DNA of 12,079 nt from an uncultured archaeon (GCA_902385765.1 CABMGU010000055.1:1-12079); one strand, 5' to 3'; shown: positions 6,016 through 11,974, numbered from the stretch's first letter. Notes: generated by a model from the sequence alone, not told the origin. Program-made: numbers and translations.

Positions 6016-6742
6016 TGCCCTCTTACGCGGAATCTTGCGATTATGCTGGCTATTTCCACCGCTAAAGCCGAACATAAGATACTCTGAGATTCTATCACAG
6101 GATGAAGCTGATGTAATCGCCGTTTTTGTAAACAAGCACGTCAAAGATATCCTGCACAACCACGATAATTCAAAAGAGATTTCAGAAATACTGCATAATT
6201 CCACAGGCATTTCAAAAATAAAGCAGGAAGATGTCATTTTCATTGAAAACATATTATCAGCAGCATCAAGCAAAGATACAAACATCACCCCGGAAATGTG
6301 CGAGGTCATAGAATTTCTAAGAAGCAACAAAAAAATATGGTGGAATCTTCATGATGCATATGAAAAAATCATAAAAAACCACCTCGTAAATACCTGCCCC
6401 CTGGTTATTGCAAAAGCGCGCCTGATTGACCGCATAATCCCATTTGGCATAAGGATGCACAAATTCCAGGAATTCCACAAATTATTCCACGAAAGCATAC
6501 ACTACCTCCTTGAAGAGAATAACGTCTGCTTCCATAACGAGGAATTAGACGAAGGACTGGCAGTATTCCTGCACCAGCAGGTAATGGGAAAAAATACCTG
6601 CGCAATGCATTACATAGGTGAAAAAGGAGAAAAATACCTGAAAAACGCGGAATTTTTCGAAAAATTGCTAAGCAAATATCCGCGCATCACATTCATCCCA
6701 ATCATAAAGCATTCAAAAATCAAAGAACTTAAAACTCTATAA
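6008..6742 (+). CDS. Putative HExxH zinc peptidase-like protein (gluzincin type)
   Basis: A 244-aa protein whose N-terminal half (1-130) is mainly helical and not recognised. The C-terminal half carries a zinc-peptidase signature: HESIH at 161-165, then NEELDEGLAVFL at 177-188, where E182 is 17 residues after the second His and matches the third zinc ligand of gluzincins (xEGxAxF pattern). R149 and H151 lie shortly before. No signal peptide is clear, although a short hydrophobic segment (LLRGILRLCWLF, 5-16) could be peripheral to the membrane. The start overlaps the preceding stop by 8 bases, so this gene belongs to the family-X operon; a peptidase acting on or with those proteins is possible but unproven. 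It ends convergent with the phosphoesterase gene, overlapping it by 14 bp. An inactive relative cannot be excluded. Confidence 0.7.
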   Translation: MRDALLRGILRLCWLFPPLKPNIRYSEILSQDEADVIAVFVNKHVKDILHNHDNSKEISEILHNSTGISKIKQEDVIFIENILSAASSKDTNITPEMCEVIEFLRSNKKIWWNLHDAYEKIIKNHLVNTCPLVIAKARLIDRIIPFGIRMHKFQEFHKLFHESIHYLLEENNVCFHNEELDEGLAVFLHQQVMGKNTCAMHYIGEKGEKYLKNAEFFEKLLSKYPRITFIPIIKHSKIKELKTL

Positions 6743-7307
6743 GCCTGCCTTTCTTTCCAACATTAACAACCAAAGTATTTCCAATCATCTCCTCAATGCC
6801 CTCTGCCTCGTGAACATGACCGCAAAGAACAACAGCAGGATTTGTAGCCTCAATAGCTTTTCTCAAACCGACACTCCCTTTAACGAACTGGGAAAAAGTC
6901 TCCATCAAAGTGCCTGAAGGATGAACGTGGCTCACCAACAGCGTTTTTTGAGCAGTCTTCAAACGCCTGATGCCCTCATAAATATCTTTTTCTGACATCA
7001 TCGCCATATTAGAACCAGAACCAACAATCGCAATATTTCCAACACTCATTGACTTGTTATGAAGGTTTTGAATATTATATTTTGCAGCCAAAAAGTCAGT
7101 CGCAAACCAGTCGTGGTTGCCGGGAACCAAAATCACAGGCTTTCCTGTCCTGGCAAAATAGCAAACAATACCATCAGGATTGTCCTCTTCCACAATGTCG
7201 CCATTCAGAACTATGATGTCAGCTTTCTCTGTCACAGCACGCTCAGCAAGACGCCGGGCAGCCTGCTTATCACCGTGAAAATCACCTGCAGCAAATATCC
7301 TGACCAT
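6729..7307 (-). CDS. Calcineurin-like metallophosphoesterase
   Basis: A 192-aa single-domain enzyme with all motifs of the calcineurin-like phosphoesterase superfamily, which uses two metal ions to hydrolyse phosphomonoesters or diesters: GDFHGD (8-13), NGD (35-37), GNHD (63-66), SHVHPSG (126-132) and GHVHEAEG (163-170). It resembles the compact archaeal YfcE/MJ0936-like group, whose members act on model phosphodiesters and whose natural substrates are often unknown. It has no membrane or signal sequence. The TATA box 26-27 bp upstream marks ATG 7307 and a leaderless mRNA. It is transcribed alone and toward the HExxH gene, with overlapping 3' ends, so the two may affect each other's mRNA. Because of the GGDEF protein in this window, a cyclic-dinucleotide substrate can be imagined, but nothing in the sequence shows it. 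Confidence 0.9.
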   Translation of the reverse strand: MVRIFAAGDFHGDKQAARRLAERAVTEKADIIVLNGDIVEEDNPDGIVCYFARTGKPVILVPGNHDWFATDFLAAKYNIQNLHNKSMSVGNIAIVGSGSNMAMMSEKDIYEGIRRLKTAQKTLLVSHVHPSGTLMETFSQFVKGSVGLRKAIEATNPAVVLCGHVHEAEGIEEMIGNTLVVNVGKKGRLIEF

Positions 7308-7329
7308 AAGAATAAAAGAACGGCAGCCA

Positions 7330-7337
7330 TTTAAAAA
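7330..7337 (-). promoter_or_regulatory. TATA box of the metallophosphoesterase gene
   Basis: On the minus strand this reads TTTTTAAA, centred 26.5 bp from the ATG at 7307. It lies in the 54-bp gap after the SprT-like gene, which is transcribed in the same direction but ends at 7362. Confidence 0.55.
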
Positions 7338-7361
7338 TCTGTCGTTTTCATCACTCCAAAG

Positions 7362-8012
7362 TTACCAAAACCAGCCGACTCTTTTGTGTTTTCTTACAAG
7401 CTTGTTCAATTCCAGCTCAAGCTTTTCTGCGTCCGGAAACATTCTTTCTGCATCCCTGAACTTTTTCCCGTGATGCAGCTGCCTTCCGGATTTCGCGCTG
7501 TACTGATGCTTCTTGTGCAACAGCTCGTGATACATAACATAGTCCATTAATTCCTCGTTTTCCAGCAAAATGCGGCTCAGCATCACAGTATCTGTCGCAT
7601 ATTCATATGTGCCAAGCCTGTTCACGCCACTGCCAATTTTCAAGTTCGGCTGAGCCAACATCCCATTGAAAAACTGCTCATTAACCCGCTGAAAACTCTG
7701 CTCAAGAACAGGATGGGTCTGAGTCTTCGGAGCAACATTAGAAAGACTCTTGATAAAATTATGATACAAATCAATATTAATCGAATTTTTCCTGACTTTC
7801 AGCAACCTGACAAGAAGCTCCTGATAAAGCCCTTTCTGAATGTCAGAGCTCACAACCTTCCATTTTTTGCTTGCATTAATCGTTATTGAACCCCAGTTCA
7901 TCCGTATGTTCGCATTATAACCCCGAAAACGACCGCTGTAGCTCAGAATCAGGTCCCTGGATTCTTTTCGTTCAGGGTACAACTCCTGGTATGCTTGTTC
8001 TAAAAGGTTCAT
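7362..8012 (-). CDS. SprT/WLM-like zinc metallopeptidase-domain protein
   Basis: A 216-aa protein with a metal-binding motif of the SprT-like type: HELLHKKH at 162-169 (HExxH plus a nearby His), followed by HHGKKFRDAE at 180-189, where a His before GxxF supplies the third ligand. The run-up VMLSRILLENEELMDYVMYHELLH is like other SprT/minimal zincin proteins. The SprT (Spartan) and WLM families cut proteins crosslinked to DNA or act in protein quality control. The N-terminal part (1-95) is a beta-rich region that I cannot name. There is no zinc ribbon at the C terminus. The ATG overlaps the last 4 bases of the aRF1 gene (ATGA), so it is translated from the same mRNA, without an obvious SD. The link to aRF1 hints at translation or protein quality control, which is inference. 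Confidence 0.82.
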   Translation of the reverse strand: MNLLEQAYQELYPERKESRDLILSYSGRFRGYNANIRMNWGSITINASKKWKVVSSDIQKGLYQELLVRLLKVRKNSINIDLYHNFIKSLSNVAPKTQTHPVLEQSFQRVNEQFFNGMLAQPNLKIGSGVNRLGTYEYATDTVMLSRILLENEELMDYVMYHELLHKKHQYSAKSGRQLHHGKKFRDAERMFPDAEKLELELNKLVRKHKRVGWFW

Positions 8013-9106
8013 GCTATCGGATATCTCAAAATGGCGCCAATCTTTCCAATATCCCTCAATTGCACGCCTTCCCTTGTTTCTGTAGATATGATTTTGACTT
8101 CTGTTGAGAATGCCTTTGCAGTAATTTCAAACTGCTCTATTTTCTGCTCATCAAGCGCTTCTGACAAGAGCAGTATGTTAACAGCACCCATCTCCAATGC
8201 TTTCAGCGTATTCAATTCACCGTACGTCACCATTTCAGGCTTTATCGCCAAAGTTTCCAGGAATTTGCTGACAAGCTTTTTTTCCTCAGCCACCTCTTCC
8301 TGAGAAAGAATATCCTGGCTCTTATCCAATAATTCCTCCAAACCAAACTCTTCAGTATAACTCAAATCTTTAATACCGATAATTTTCCTTTTGAGCTCAT
8401 CTGTTATATGCCCGCTGTCAACAAAATCATATTTCGTAGGACCAGGACCACCAACCAATATGCCTTTCAACCCAGTCATTCCGAGGAACTGGTCTTTCAT
8501 TATGTCTGCAACTTTCTTGAAATGATCGTTAACTGCAATCTCCCTGTTTCTTGCAAATCTAACGCTGGACTGACCGCCTGCCTTCATTTTTCCAGGAATG
8601 TGCGAGTGAGTTGAAATCAACGGAACAATTGTTTTTCCTTTCAGAATAGCAATGGTTGCATCTCTTGAGTCCAGCACTACCAGACCGTATGCCTCTTTAG
8701 CTTCAAGCATAGCTCTTAGAATGTCAAGCTGGAAGTTCTTATCACACCTGTAGATACGCGTCTGAATAGGTATCGGAGGCTCTATGCTCCACACCTTAAC
8801 GTCTGACTGACCCTCTCTTGCAGCAACATTGCCAGAAAAAGCGGCAAGACCGTTTTTCGGAGTTCCCTTAAAGAGTTTAAGGTGAACTATCATCCTTTCC
8901 AGTGCATCTATGACATTGTTCCTTGTCTGAGCGCTCTTGATGTTAGTCGCAGTGCCCTGCTCCTGCTGCAAATGCTGAATTATCTTATTCAAATCATAAC
9001 CTGCAGGCACATAAACAGTCACAAATTCAGTATGGCGCGCGCTATAAGAATCAAGCTCCTTGACAAACTTTTTCAGGTGATATTTCTCGTTTTCTGAAAG
9101 GGACAT
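8009..9106 (-). CDS. prf1: Peptide chain release factor aRF1, short form lacking the domain-3 minidomain
   Basis: This factor reads all three stop codons in the ribosomal A site and triggers release of the finished protein. Numbering is from the Met at 9104-9106. NIKS (55-58) and YRCDKNF (119-125, the YxCxxxF motif) recognise the stop codon; GGQ (177-179) in KAGGQSSVRF enters the peptidyl-transferase centre. The C-terminal domain 3 ends REGVQL...IGAILRY. Archaeal aRF1 is usually about 410 residues; this one has 365. The missing part is the minidomain, often Cys-rich, that normally follows the LLLSE strand (312-316); here LLLSEALDEQKIEQFE runs straight on. An upstream in-frame ATG at 9119-9121 would lie before the predicted transcription start, since the TATA box is at 9132-9139, so I prefer 9106. 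It heads the operon with the SprT-like gene. Confidence 0.92.
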   Translation of the reverse strand: MSLSENEKYHLKKFVKELDSYSARHTEFVTVYVPAGYDLNKIIQHLQQEQGTATNIKSAQTRNNVIDALERMIVHLKLFKGTPKNGLAAFSGNVAAREGQSDVKVWSIEPPIPIQTRIYRCDKNFQLDILRAMLEAKEAYGLVVLDSRDATIAILKGKTIVPLISTHSHIPGKMKAGGQSSVRFARNREIAVNDHFKKVADIMKDQFLGMTGLKGILVGGPGPTKYDFVDSGHITDELKRKIIGIKDLSYTEEFGLEELLDKSQDILSQEEVAEEKKLVSKFLETLAIKPEMVTYGELNTLKALEMGAVNILLLSEALDEQKIEQFEITAKAFSTEVKIISTETREGVQLRDIGKIGAILRYPIA

Positions 9107-9131
9107 ATCTTTCACACACATTTACGATGCT

Positions 9132-9139
9132 ATTTAAAG
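9132..9139 (-). promoter_or_regulatory. TATA box of the aRF1 - SprT-like operon
   Basis: On the minus strand this reads CTTTAAAT. A start of transcription about 27 bp downstream falls at 9107-9109, just before the Met codon at 9104-9106 and after the alternative ATG at 9119-9121. This decides the aRF1 start. Confidence 0.55.
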
Positions 9140-9168
9140 CTTTGCGACCTGCGAACCACTTAGAAACC

Positions 9169-9176
9169 TTTTTAAA
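9169..9176 (+). promoter_or_regulatory. TATA box of the eL43-rpoP-pfdB-UPF0147 operon
   Basis: TTTTTAAA is centred 26.5 bp before the ATG at 9199, predicting a leaderless mRNA and ruling out the longer in-frame ORF that opens at 9127. Confidence 0.6.
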
Positions 9177-9198
9177 TGGTTCGCGTTTTTGCATCGTC

Positions 9199-9504
9199 AT
9201 GGCAGAAGCACAAGTGGGATTAGGGTCTGTAAAACGATTTGGCACCCGCTATGGACGCACCTTAAAGCACAAACTGGCAAAGATTGAAGTAGAACAAAAA
9301 AAAATGCACAAGTGCCCGTACTGCTCAAAGCCAAAGGTAAGCCAGGTCTCATTCGGCATATGGCACTGCGAAAAGTGCAAAGCAAAGTTCACTGCACGAG
9401 CATACACTGTAGGCACAAAATTAAGCCTTGCAGAACAGGCAGCACAGATGATTGCTGAATCACCAGAATTACAATTAAACAAAACAGTTGAAGAAGAGCA
9501 ATAA
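9199..9504 (+). CDS. rpl37ae: Large-subunit ribosomal protein eL43 (L37Ae)
   Basis: A 101-aa zinc-ribbon ribosomal protein of the 50S subunit. The typical N terminus GLGSVKRFGTRYG (7-19) contacts rRNA. C39, C42, C57 and C60 (CPYC and CEKC) form the zinc site, and FGIWHCEKC and AGGAY-like FTARAYTVGT follow as in the family. The C-terminal tail (about 75-101) is longer and acidic. The start at 9199 fits the TATA box; the upstream ATG at 9127 adds residues with no family match. It heads the cluster eL43-rpoP-prefoldin beta, a gene order widespread in archaea that ties ribosome, RNA polymerase and chaperone production together. Two bases separate it from rpoP. Confidence 0.95.
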   Translation: MAEAQVGLGSVKRFGTRYGRTLKHKLAKIEVEQKKMHKCPYCSKPKVSQVSFGIWHCEKCKAKFTARAYTVGTKLSLAEQAAQMIAESPELQLNKTVEEEQ

Positions 9505-9506
9505 AA

Positions 9507-9644
9507 ATGGTCAAATACACCTGTTTTTTGTGCGGGAAAAAAATCTCTGAAGAGATGATGGGAAAACGAGTTCGCTGCCCATATTGTGGAAGCAAGATTT
9601 TATACAAGTCACGCTCTGTCACAACAAAGGTCAAAGCGATATGA
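9507..9644 (+). CDS. rpoP: DNA-directed RNA polymerase subunit P (Rpb12 homologue)
   Basis: A 45-aa zinc-ribbon subunit of archaeal RNA polymerase, equivalent to eukaryotic Rpb12, needed for assembly and promoter opening. C6 and C9 (CFLC) with C24 and C27 (CPYC) bind zinc; VRCPYCGSKILYKSR is the diagnostic segment. It is followed by a basic tail VTTKVKAI. Length is normal. It starts two bases after the eL43 stop and ends overlapping the prefoldin start (ATGA), consistent with one polycistronic mRNA. In many archaea a Pcc1 or Brix gene lies between rpoP and the prefoldin gene; none is here. Confidence 0.95.
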   Translation: MVKYTCFLCGKKISEEMMGKRVRCPYCGSKILYKSRSVTTKVKAI

Positions 9645-9970
9645 GTTTACCGAAAGAAGCACAGGAAAATGTTCAGCGCCTGCAGATGCTAGAACAGAAC
9701 CTGCAGGCACTAAATATGCAAAAACAGCAGTTTCAGGCACAATTATTTGAAATTGAAAGCGCTTTAAAGGAAGTCACAACCGCGCCATCAACTTACAAGA
9801 TTGTAGGCGGAATAATGATAGGCACGGACAAGAACACGTTACAGAAGGAATTGGACGGCAAGAAGGAAATACTCAATCTAAGGCTTCAAACCATTGAAAA
9901 ACAGGAAAAACAACTGAAGGAAAAAGCCACAAAACTGCAGGAAGAAGTCCTTGCAAGCGTCAAAGGGTGA
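9641..9970 (+). CDS. pfdB: Prefoldin beta subunit
   Basis: A 109-aa subunit of the hexameric jellyfish-shaped chaperone that passes unfolded proteins to the thermosome. Two long coiled-coil helices (about 4-48 and 66-108) flank a beta hairpin with TYKIVGGIMIGTD at 51-63, the usual prefoldin beta pattern (TPVYKxVGxxMV). The start is ATG 9641, overlapping the rpoP stop, with AAAGGT about nine bases upstream; an earlier in-frame ATG at 9584 lies inside rpoP and adds no family residues. The partner alpha subunit is not in the window. Confidence 0.93.
   Translation: MSLPKEAQENVQRLQMLEQNLQALNMQKQQFQAQLFEIESALKEVTTAPSTYKIVGGIMIGTDKNTLQKELDGKKEILNLRLQTIEKQEKQLKEKATKLQEEVLASVKG
9965..9970 (+). promoter_or_regulatory. 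Shine-Dalgarno site that selects the GTG start of the UPF0147 gene
   Basis: GGGTGA, complementary to the 16S rRNA 3' end, overlaps the prefoldin stop and lies four bases before GTG 9975. A nearer ATG at 9971 is in another frame. Confidence 0.6.
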
Positions 9971-9974
9971 ATGC

Positions 9975-10214
9975 GTGGACACATTACAACAGATTATTTT
10001 TGCACTACAGGAACTTGAACAGGACACAACAACCCCAAAAAACGTGAAAATGAAAGTCATATCCACACTCAAAATCCTCAATGAAAACGGCGAGATTTCA
10101 TTCAAAAAAAGCAAGGCGCTCCACGAACTGGAAGAACTCAGCGAAGACATAAATGTCCAGTCCTACACACGAACACAATTGTTTAATATTGTAAGCCTTC
10201 TAGAAATTGTTTGA
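9975..10214 (+). CDS. UPF0147 family protein
   Basis: A 79-aa all-helical protein of the archaeal UPF0147 family, whose function is not known. The diagnostic parts are ELEQDTTTPKNVK (early residues) and the repeat-like end LEELSEDINVQSYTRTQLFN followed by IVSLLE; the two QDxxxP/EDxNxxxYTR units suggest tandem helical pairs. I chose GTG 9975 because of the SD; the alternative ATG at 9951 would lie inside prefoldin and lacks such a site. It is the last gene of the eL43 operon, a position in which it is often found near prefoldin in archaea. The final 15 bases overlap the convergent MscS-like gene, so no terminator lies between them. Confidence 0.88.
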   Translation: MDTLQQIIFALQELEQDTTTPKNVKMKVISTLKILNENGEISFKKSKALHELEELSEDINVQSYTRTQLFNIVSLLEIV

Positions 10215-10712
10215 GTGCTTTGAAGCATACAAATGAGGCACGTGATACTCCTCCCTGTCCTCTATAATGCTGGAAACAATACCGACGCGCTTAAGTTTAC
10301 CTTTAACATTGCCGATCTTAATGTTCTTTCCAATATGAGGCTTCAGTTTCTTACGCAACCACAAACCTGCAACAACGTTAGGAACAAAATCCCTGACTGC
10401 AAGCAGAAATGAGACTGCAATAACAAGAAACGCAAGAATTACAATAATTATAAGCACTATTTTTGTCAGACCAAACTGCTGCAAAATAATGAATAACGTG
10501 GCAGTATAGATTATGTATTGCACGATTGAAGCGATTGAATTGCTGATGGGCTTAAAGCCCGCTGATTCAAGTATACGGTTCAGCTCAGCCTCTGCCAAAA
10601 ACTTTTTCAGAATCCTGGAAGAAAGCTTTGCTATAAGAAAGCCCGCAAAGAAAACAATAAAAGCTATCTCTATCTTAGTCAGGAATTCCTCAACCACCGT
10701 ATAAAATACCAT
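10200..10712 (-). CDS. Small MscS-like mechanosensitive channel-type membrane protein
   Basis: A 170-aa membrane protein with three hydrophobic helices (about 12-32, 60-80 and 84-106). The third ends in VRDFVPNVVAGLWL (107-120), which matches the pore helix and following turn of MscS (N..AG). It is followed by HIGKNIKIGNVKGKLKRVGI, the family's GDxIxIGxxxGxVxxI beta barrel, and VPH near the end in place of the usual IPN. MscS channels open under membrane tension and release solutes in osmotic down-shock. The protein lacks the C-terminal alpha/beta cage and is much shorter than E. coli MscS (286 aa), so it is a minimal or altered version; channel activity is not certain. It has its own TATA box, divergent from the DRG gene, and ends overlapping the UPF0147 gene. 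Confidence 0.82.
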   Translation of the reverse strand: MVFYTVVEEFLTKIEIAFIVFFAGFLIAKLSSRILKKFLAEAELNRILESAGFKPISNSIASIVQYIIYTATLFIILQQFGLTKIVLIIIVILAFLVIAVSFLLAVRDFVPNVVAGLWLRKKLKPHIGKNIKIGNVKGKLKRVGIVSSIIEDREEYHVPHLYASKHSNNF

Positions 10713-10735
10713 AATATTCGTTTCTAGTGCTGCAG

Positions 10736-10743
10736 TTATAAAG
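10736..10743 (-). promoter_or_regulatory. TATA box of the MscS-like gene
   Basis: On the minus strand this reads CTTTATAA, centred 27.5 bp from the ATG at 10712. It lies only two bases from the oppositely oriented box at 10746-10753, so the two promoters may compete for TBP. Confidence 0.6.
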
Positions 10744-10745
10744 TT

Positions 10746-10753
10746 TTTTATAT
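10746..10753 (+). promoter_or_regulatory. TATA box of element C and the DRG gene
   Basis: TTTTATAT predicts transcription from about 10776, two or three bases before element C's outer stem (10779). The DRG ATG is 104 bases further on, so unlike most genes here its mRNA has a leader. Confidence 0.6.
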
Positions 10754-10778
10754 AGCGACATAGTCATTCAATCAAGAG

Positions 10779-10864
10779 CCGCGCCGGTCTATGACTGACT
10801 TTTCTCTCCCTCGCATCTGCAAGAGGGAGAGAGGAAGTCACCTCAGCAAGCTGAGGCGGCGCGG
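10779..10864 (+). ncRNA. Structured cloverleaf-like element, copy C, in the DRG leader
   Basis: Outer stem CCGCGCCG (10779-10786) with CGGCGCGG (10857-10864), 8 bp; arm GTC (10787-10789) with GAC (10793-10795); long hairpin 10796-10812 with 10823-10840, about 17 pairs including a G-T and one bulged G, with a 10-nt loop gcatctgcaa; short hairpin CCTCAG (10841-10846) with CTGAGG (10851-10856). Compared with copy A, the outer stem changes T-A to G-C and to C-G at two positions with pairing kept, and the short hairpin differs at several pairs. The TATA box at 10746-10753 would start RNA at its first bases, so C is either an independent small RNA or a 5' leader element controlling the DRG-HD operon. 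No T-run follows it. Confidence 0.6.
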
Positions 10865-10870
10865 AAAATA

Positions 10871-10874
10871 GGAG
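10871..10874 (+). promoter_or_regulatory. Shine-Dalgarno site of the DRG gene
   Basis: GGAG lies five bases before ATG 10880, just after element C. Its presence fits an mRNA with a leader, in contrast to the leaderless genes around it. Folding of element C leaves this site single-stranded but only six bases from the stem. Confidence 0.6.
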
Positions 10875-10879
10875 AACCA

Positions 10880-11974
10880 ATGGACCAGCATGAGAAGATA
10901 AGGGAAATTGAAGCAGCCATGACCAAGGCCAAGTACAACAAGGCTACAGAGCACTGGTTCGGGCTGATGAAATCCCAGATTGCAAAACTCCGCGAGAAGA
11001 TTGAGAAGAAAGCAGCAGGCAAAGGAGGAGGAGAGGGTTTCTTTGTCAAAAGAACAGGAGATGCGACTGTCATTCTTGTCGGCTTTCCTTCAGTCGGCAA
11101 GTCAACACTGATGAATGCAATAGCCGGCACAAAATCAAAAGTCGCAGCATACGATTTCACCACACTTGACTGCATTCCCGGCACACTAGATTACAAAAAC
11201 GCGAAAATCCAGATACTTGACGTGCCCGGCATCCTGTCAGGAGCGGCTTTCGGCAAAGGACGAGGCAAGGAAGTGCTTGCAATGGCAAGAAATGCGGACA
11301 TGGTCCTGTTCATCATCGACGCGATGCACCCTGAACATTATTCTGCCCTGCTGAAAGAGGTGTATGACGTTGGCATCCGCATCGACAAAAGAAAACCGGA
11401 AGTAAAAATCGTCAGGAAAACAAGAGGAGGGTTAAGCATCAATTCAACATTGAAATTATCAAAGGTAAGCTTTGAAACCTTATCTGCAATCCTGAAAGAG
11501 TTCAAAATGGTGAATGCAGACGTTGTAATCAGGGATAATATTGACATCGATCAGTTTATTGACGCTATTGAAGGCAACAGAAAATACGTTCACTCGCTAG
11601 TCTGCGTTTCAAAAGCAGATTTGCTTAGCGAAAAAGAGCTTCAGCAATTGAAAGAGCAGCTGCCTAATGCGGTTTTTGTAAGCGCTGAAAAAAACGAAGG
11701 ACTTGACGAACTAAAAGAGAGAATTTTCACCTCGCTAAATTTTGTAAGAGTGTTCCTGAAAGAAGTCAACAAGAAACCAGACCTTGACGCGCCAATGATT
11801 CTTTCAAGACCCTGTATGATAAAAACTGTATGCGAGAGGATACACCGTGATTTCGTCAAAAAGTTCAGGTTTGCAAGAGTATGGGGCAAATCAGCAAAGT
11901 TCCCAGGACAACAGTTCAAGGGTCTTGAGAAACTATTGGAAGACGGAGACATTGTAGAGATACACGTGAGATGA
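10880..11974 (+). CDS. DRG-family GTPase with C-terminal TGS domain
   Basis: A 364-aa protein of the DRG (developmentally regulated GTP-binding) family, which binds ribosomes and is thought to help translation elongation in archaea and eukaryotes. Order: N-terminal helix-turn-helix-like and basic region (1-50, ending GKGGGEGF), G1 GFPSVGKST (68-76), switch region FTTLDCIPG (93-101), G3 DVPG (114-117) followed by GAAFGKGRGKEVL, a DRG-specific insertion (about 165-235), G4-like SKAD (244-247), G5 SAE (268-270), and a TGS domain (about 300-364) with RIHRDF and GKSAKFPGQ. G4 is normally NKxD; here Ser replaces Asn, which may lower guanine affinity. Length is normal. Its leader holds element C and an SD. 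The stop overlaps the start of the HD-domain gene. Confidence 0.93.
   Translation: MDQHEKIREIEAAMTKAKYNKATEHWFGLMKSQIAKLREKIEKKAAGKGGGEGFFVKRTGDATVILVGFPSVGKSTLMNAIAGTKSKVAAYDFTTLDCIPGTLDYKNAKIQILDVPGILSGAAFGKGRGKEVLAMARNADMVLFIIDAMHPEHYSALLKEVYDVGIRIDKRKPEVKIVRKTRGGLSINSTLKLSKVSFETLSAILKEFKMVNADVVIRDNIDIDQFIDAIEGNRKYVHSLVCVSKADLLSEKELQQLKEQLPNAVFVSAEKNEGLDELKERIFTSLNFVRVFLKEVNKKPDLDAPMILSRPCMIKTVCERIHRDFVKKFRFARVWGKSAKFPGQQFKGLEKLLEDGDIVEIHVR

Larger units (their letters stand above)
9124..9197. promoter_or_regulatory. Nested inverted repeats in the divergent aRF1 / eL43 promoter
   Basis: ACGATGC (9124-9130) is mirrored by GCATCGT (9191-9197), and inside these GCGAACCA (9151-9158) is mirrored by TGGTTCGC (9177-9184). 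The four arms lie around both TATA boxes. They could be operator half-sites that couple the two operons, or a chance cruciform. No regulator is encoded nearby. Confidence 0.4.

Noticed and set aside
9107..9121. Upstream ATG at 9121 as the aRF1 start
   Set aside because: It would lie upstream of the predicted transcription start (about 9108); the Met at 9106 gives a normal aRF1 N terminus.
9127..9198. Longer N terminus for eL43 starting at 9127
   Set aside because: The added residues have no family match, and the TATA box at 9169-9176 places the transcript start at 9199.
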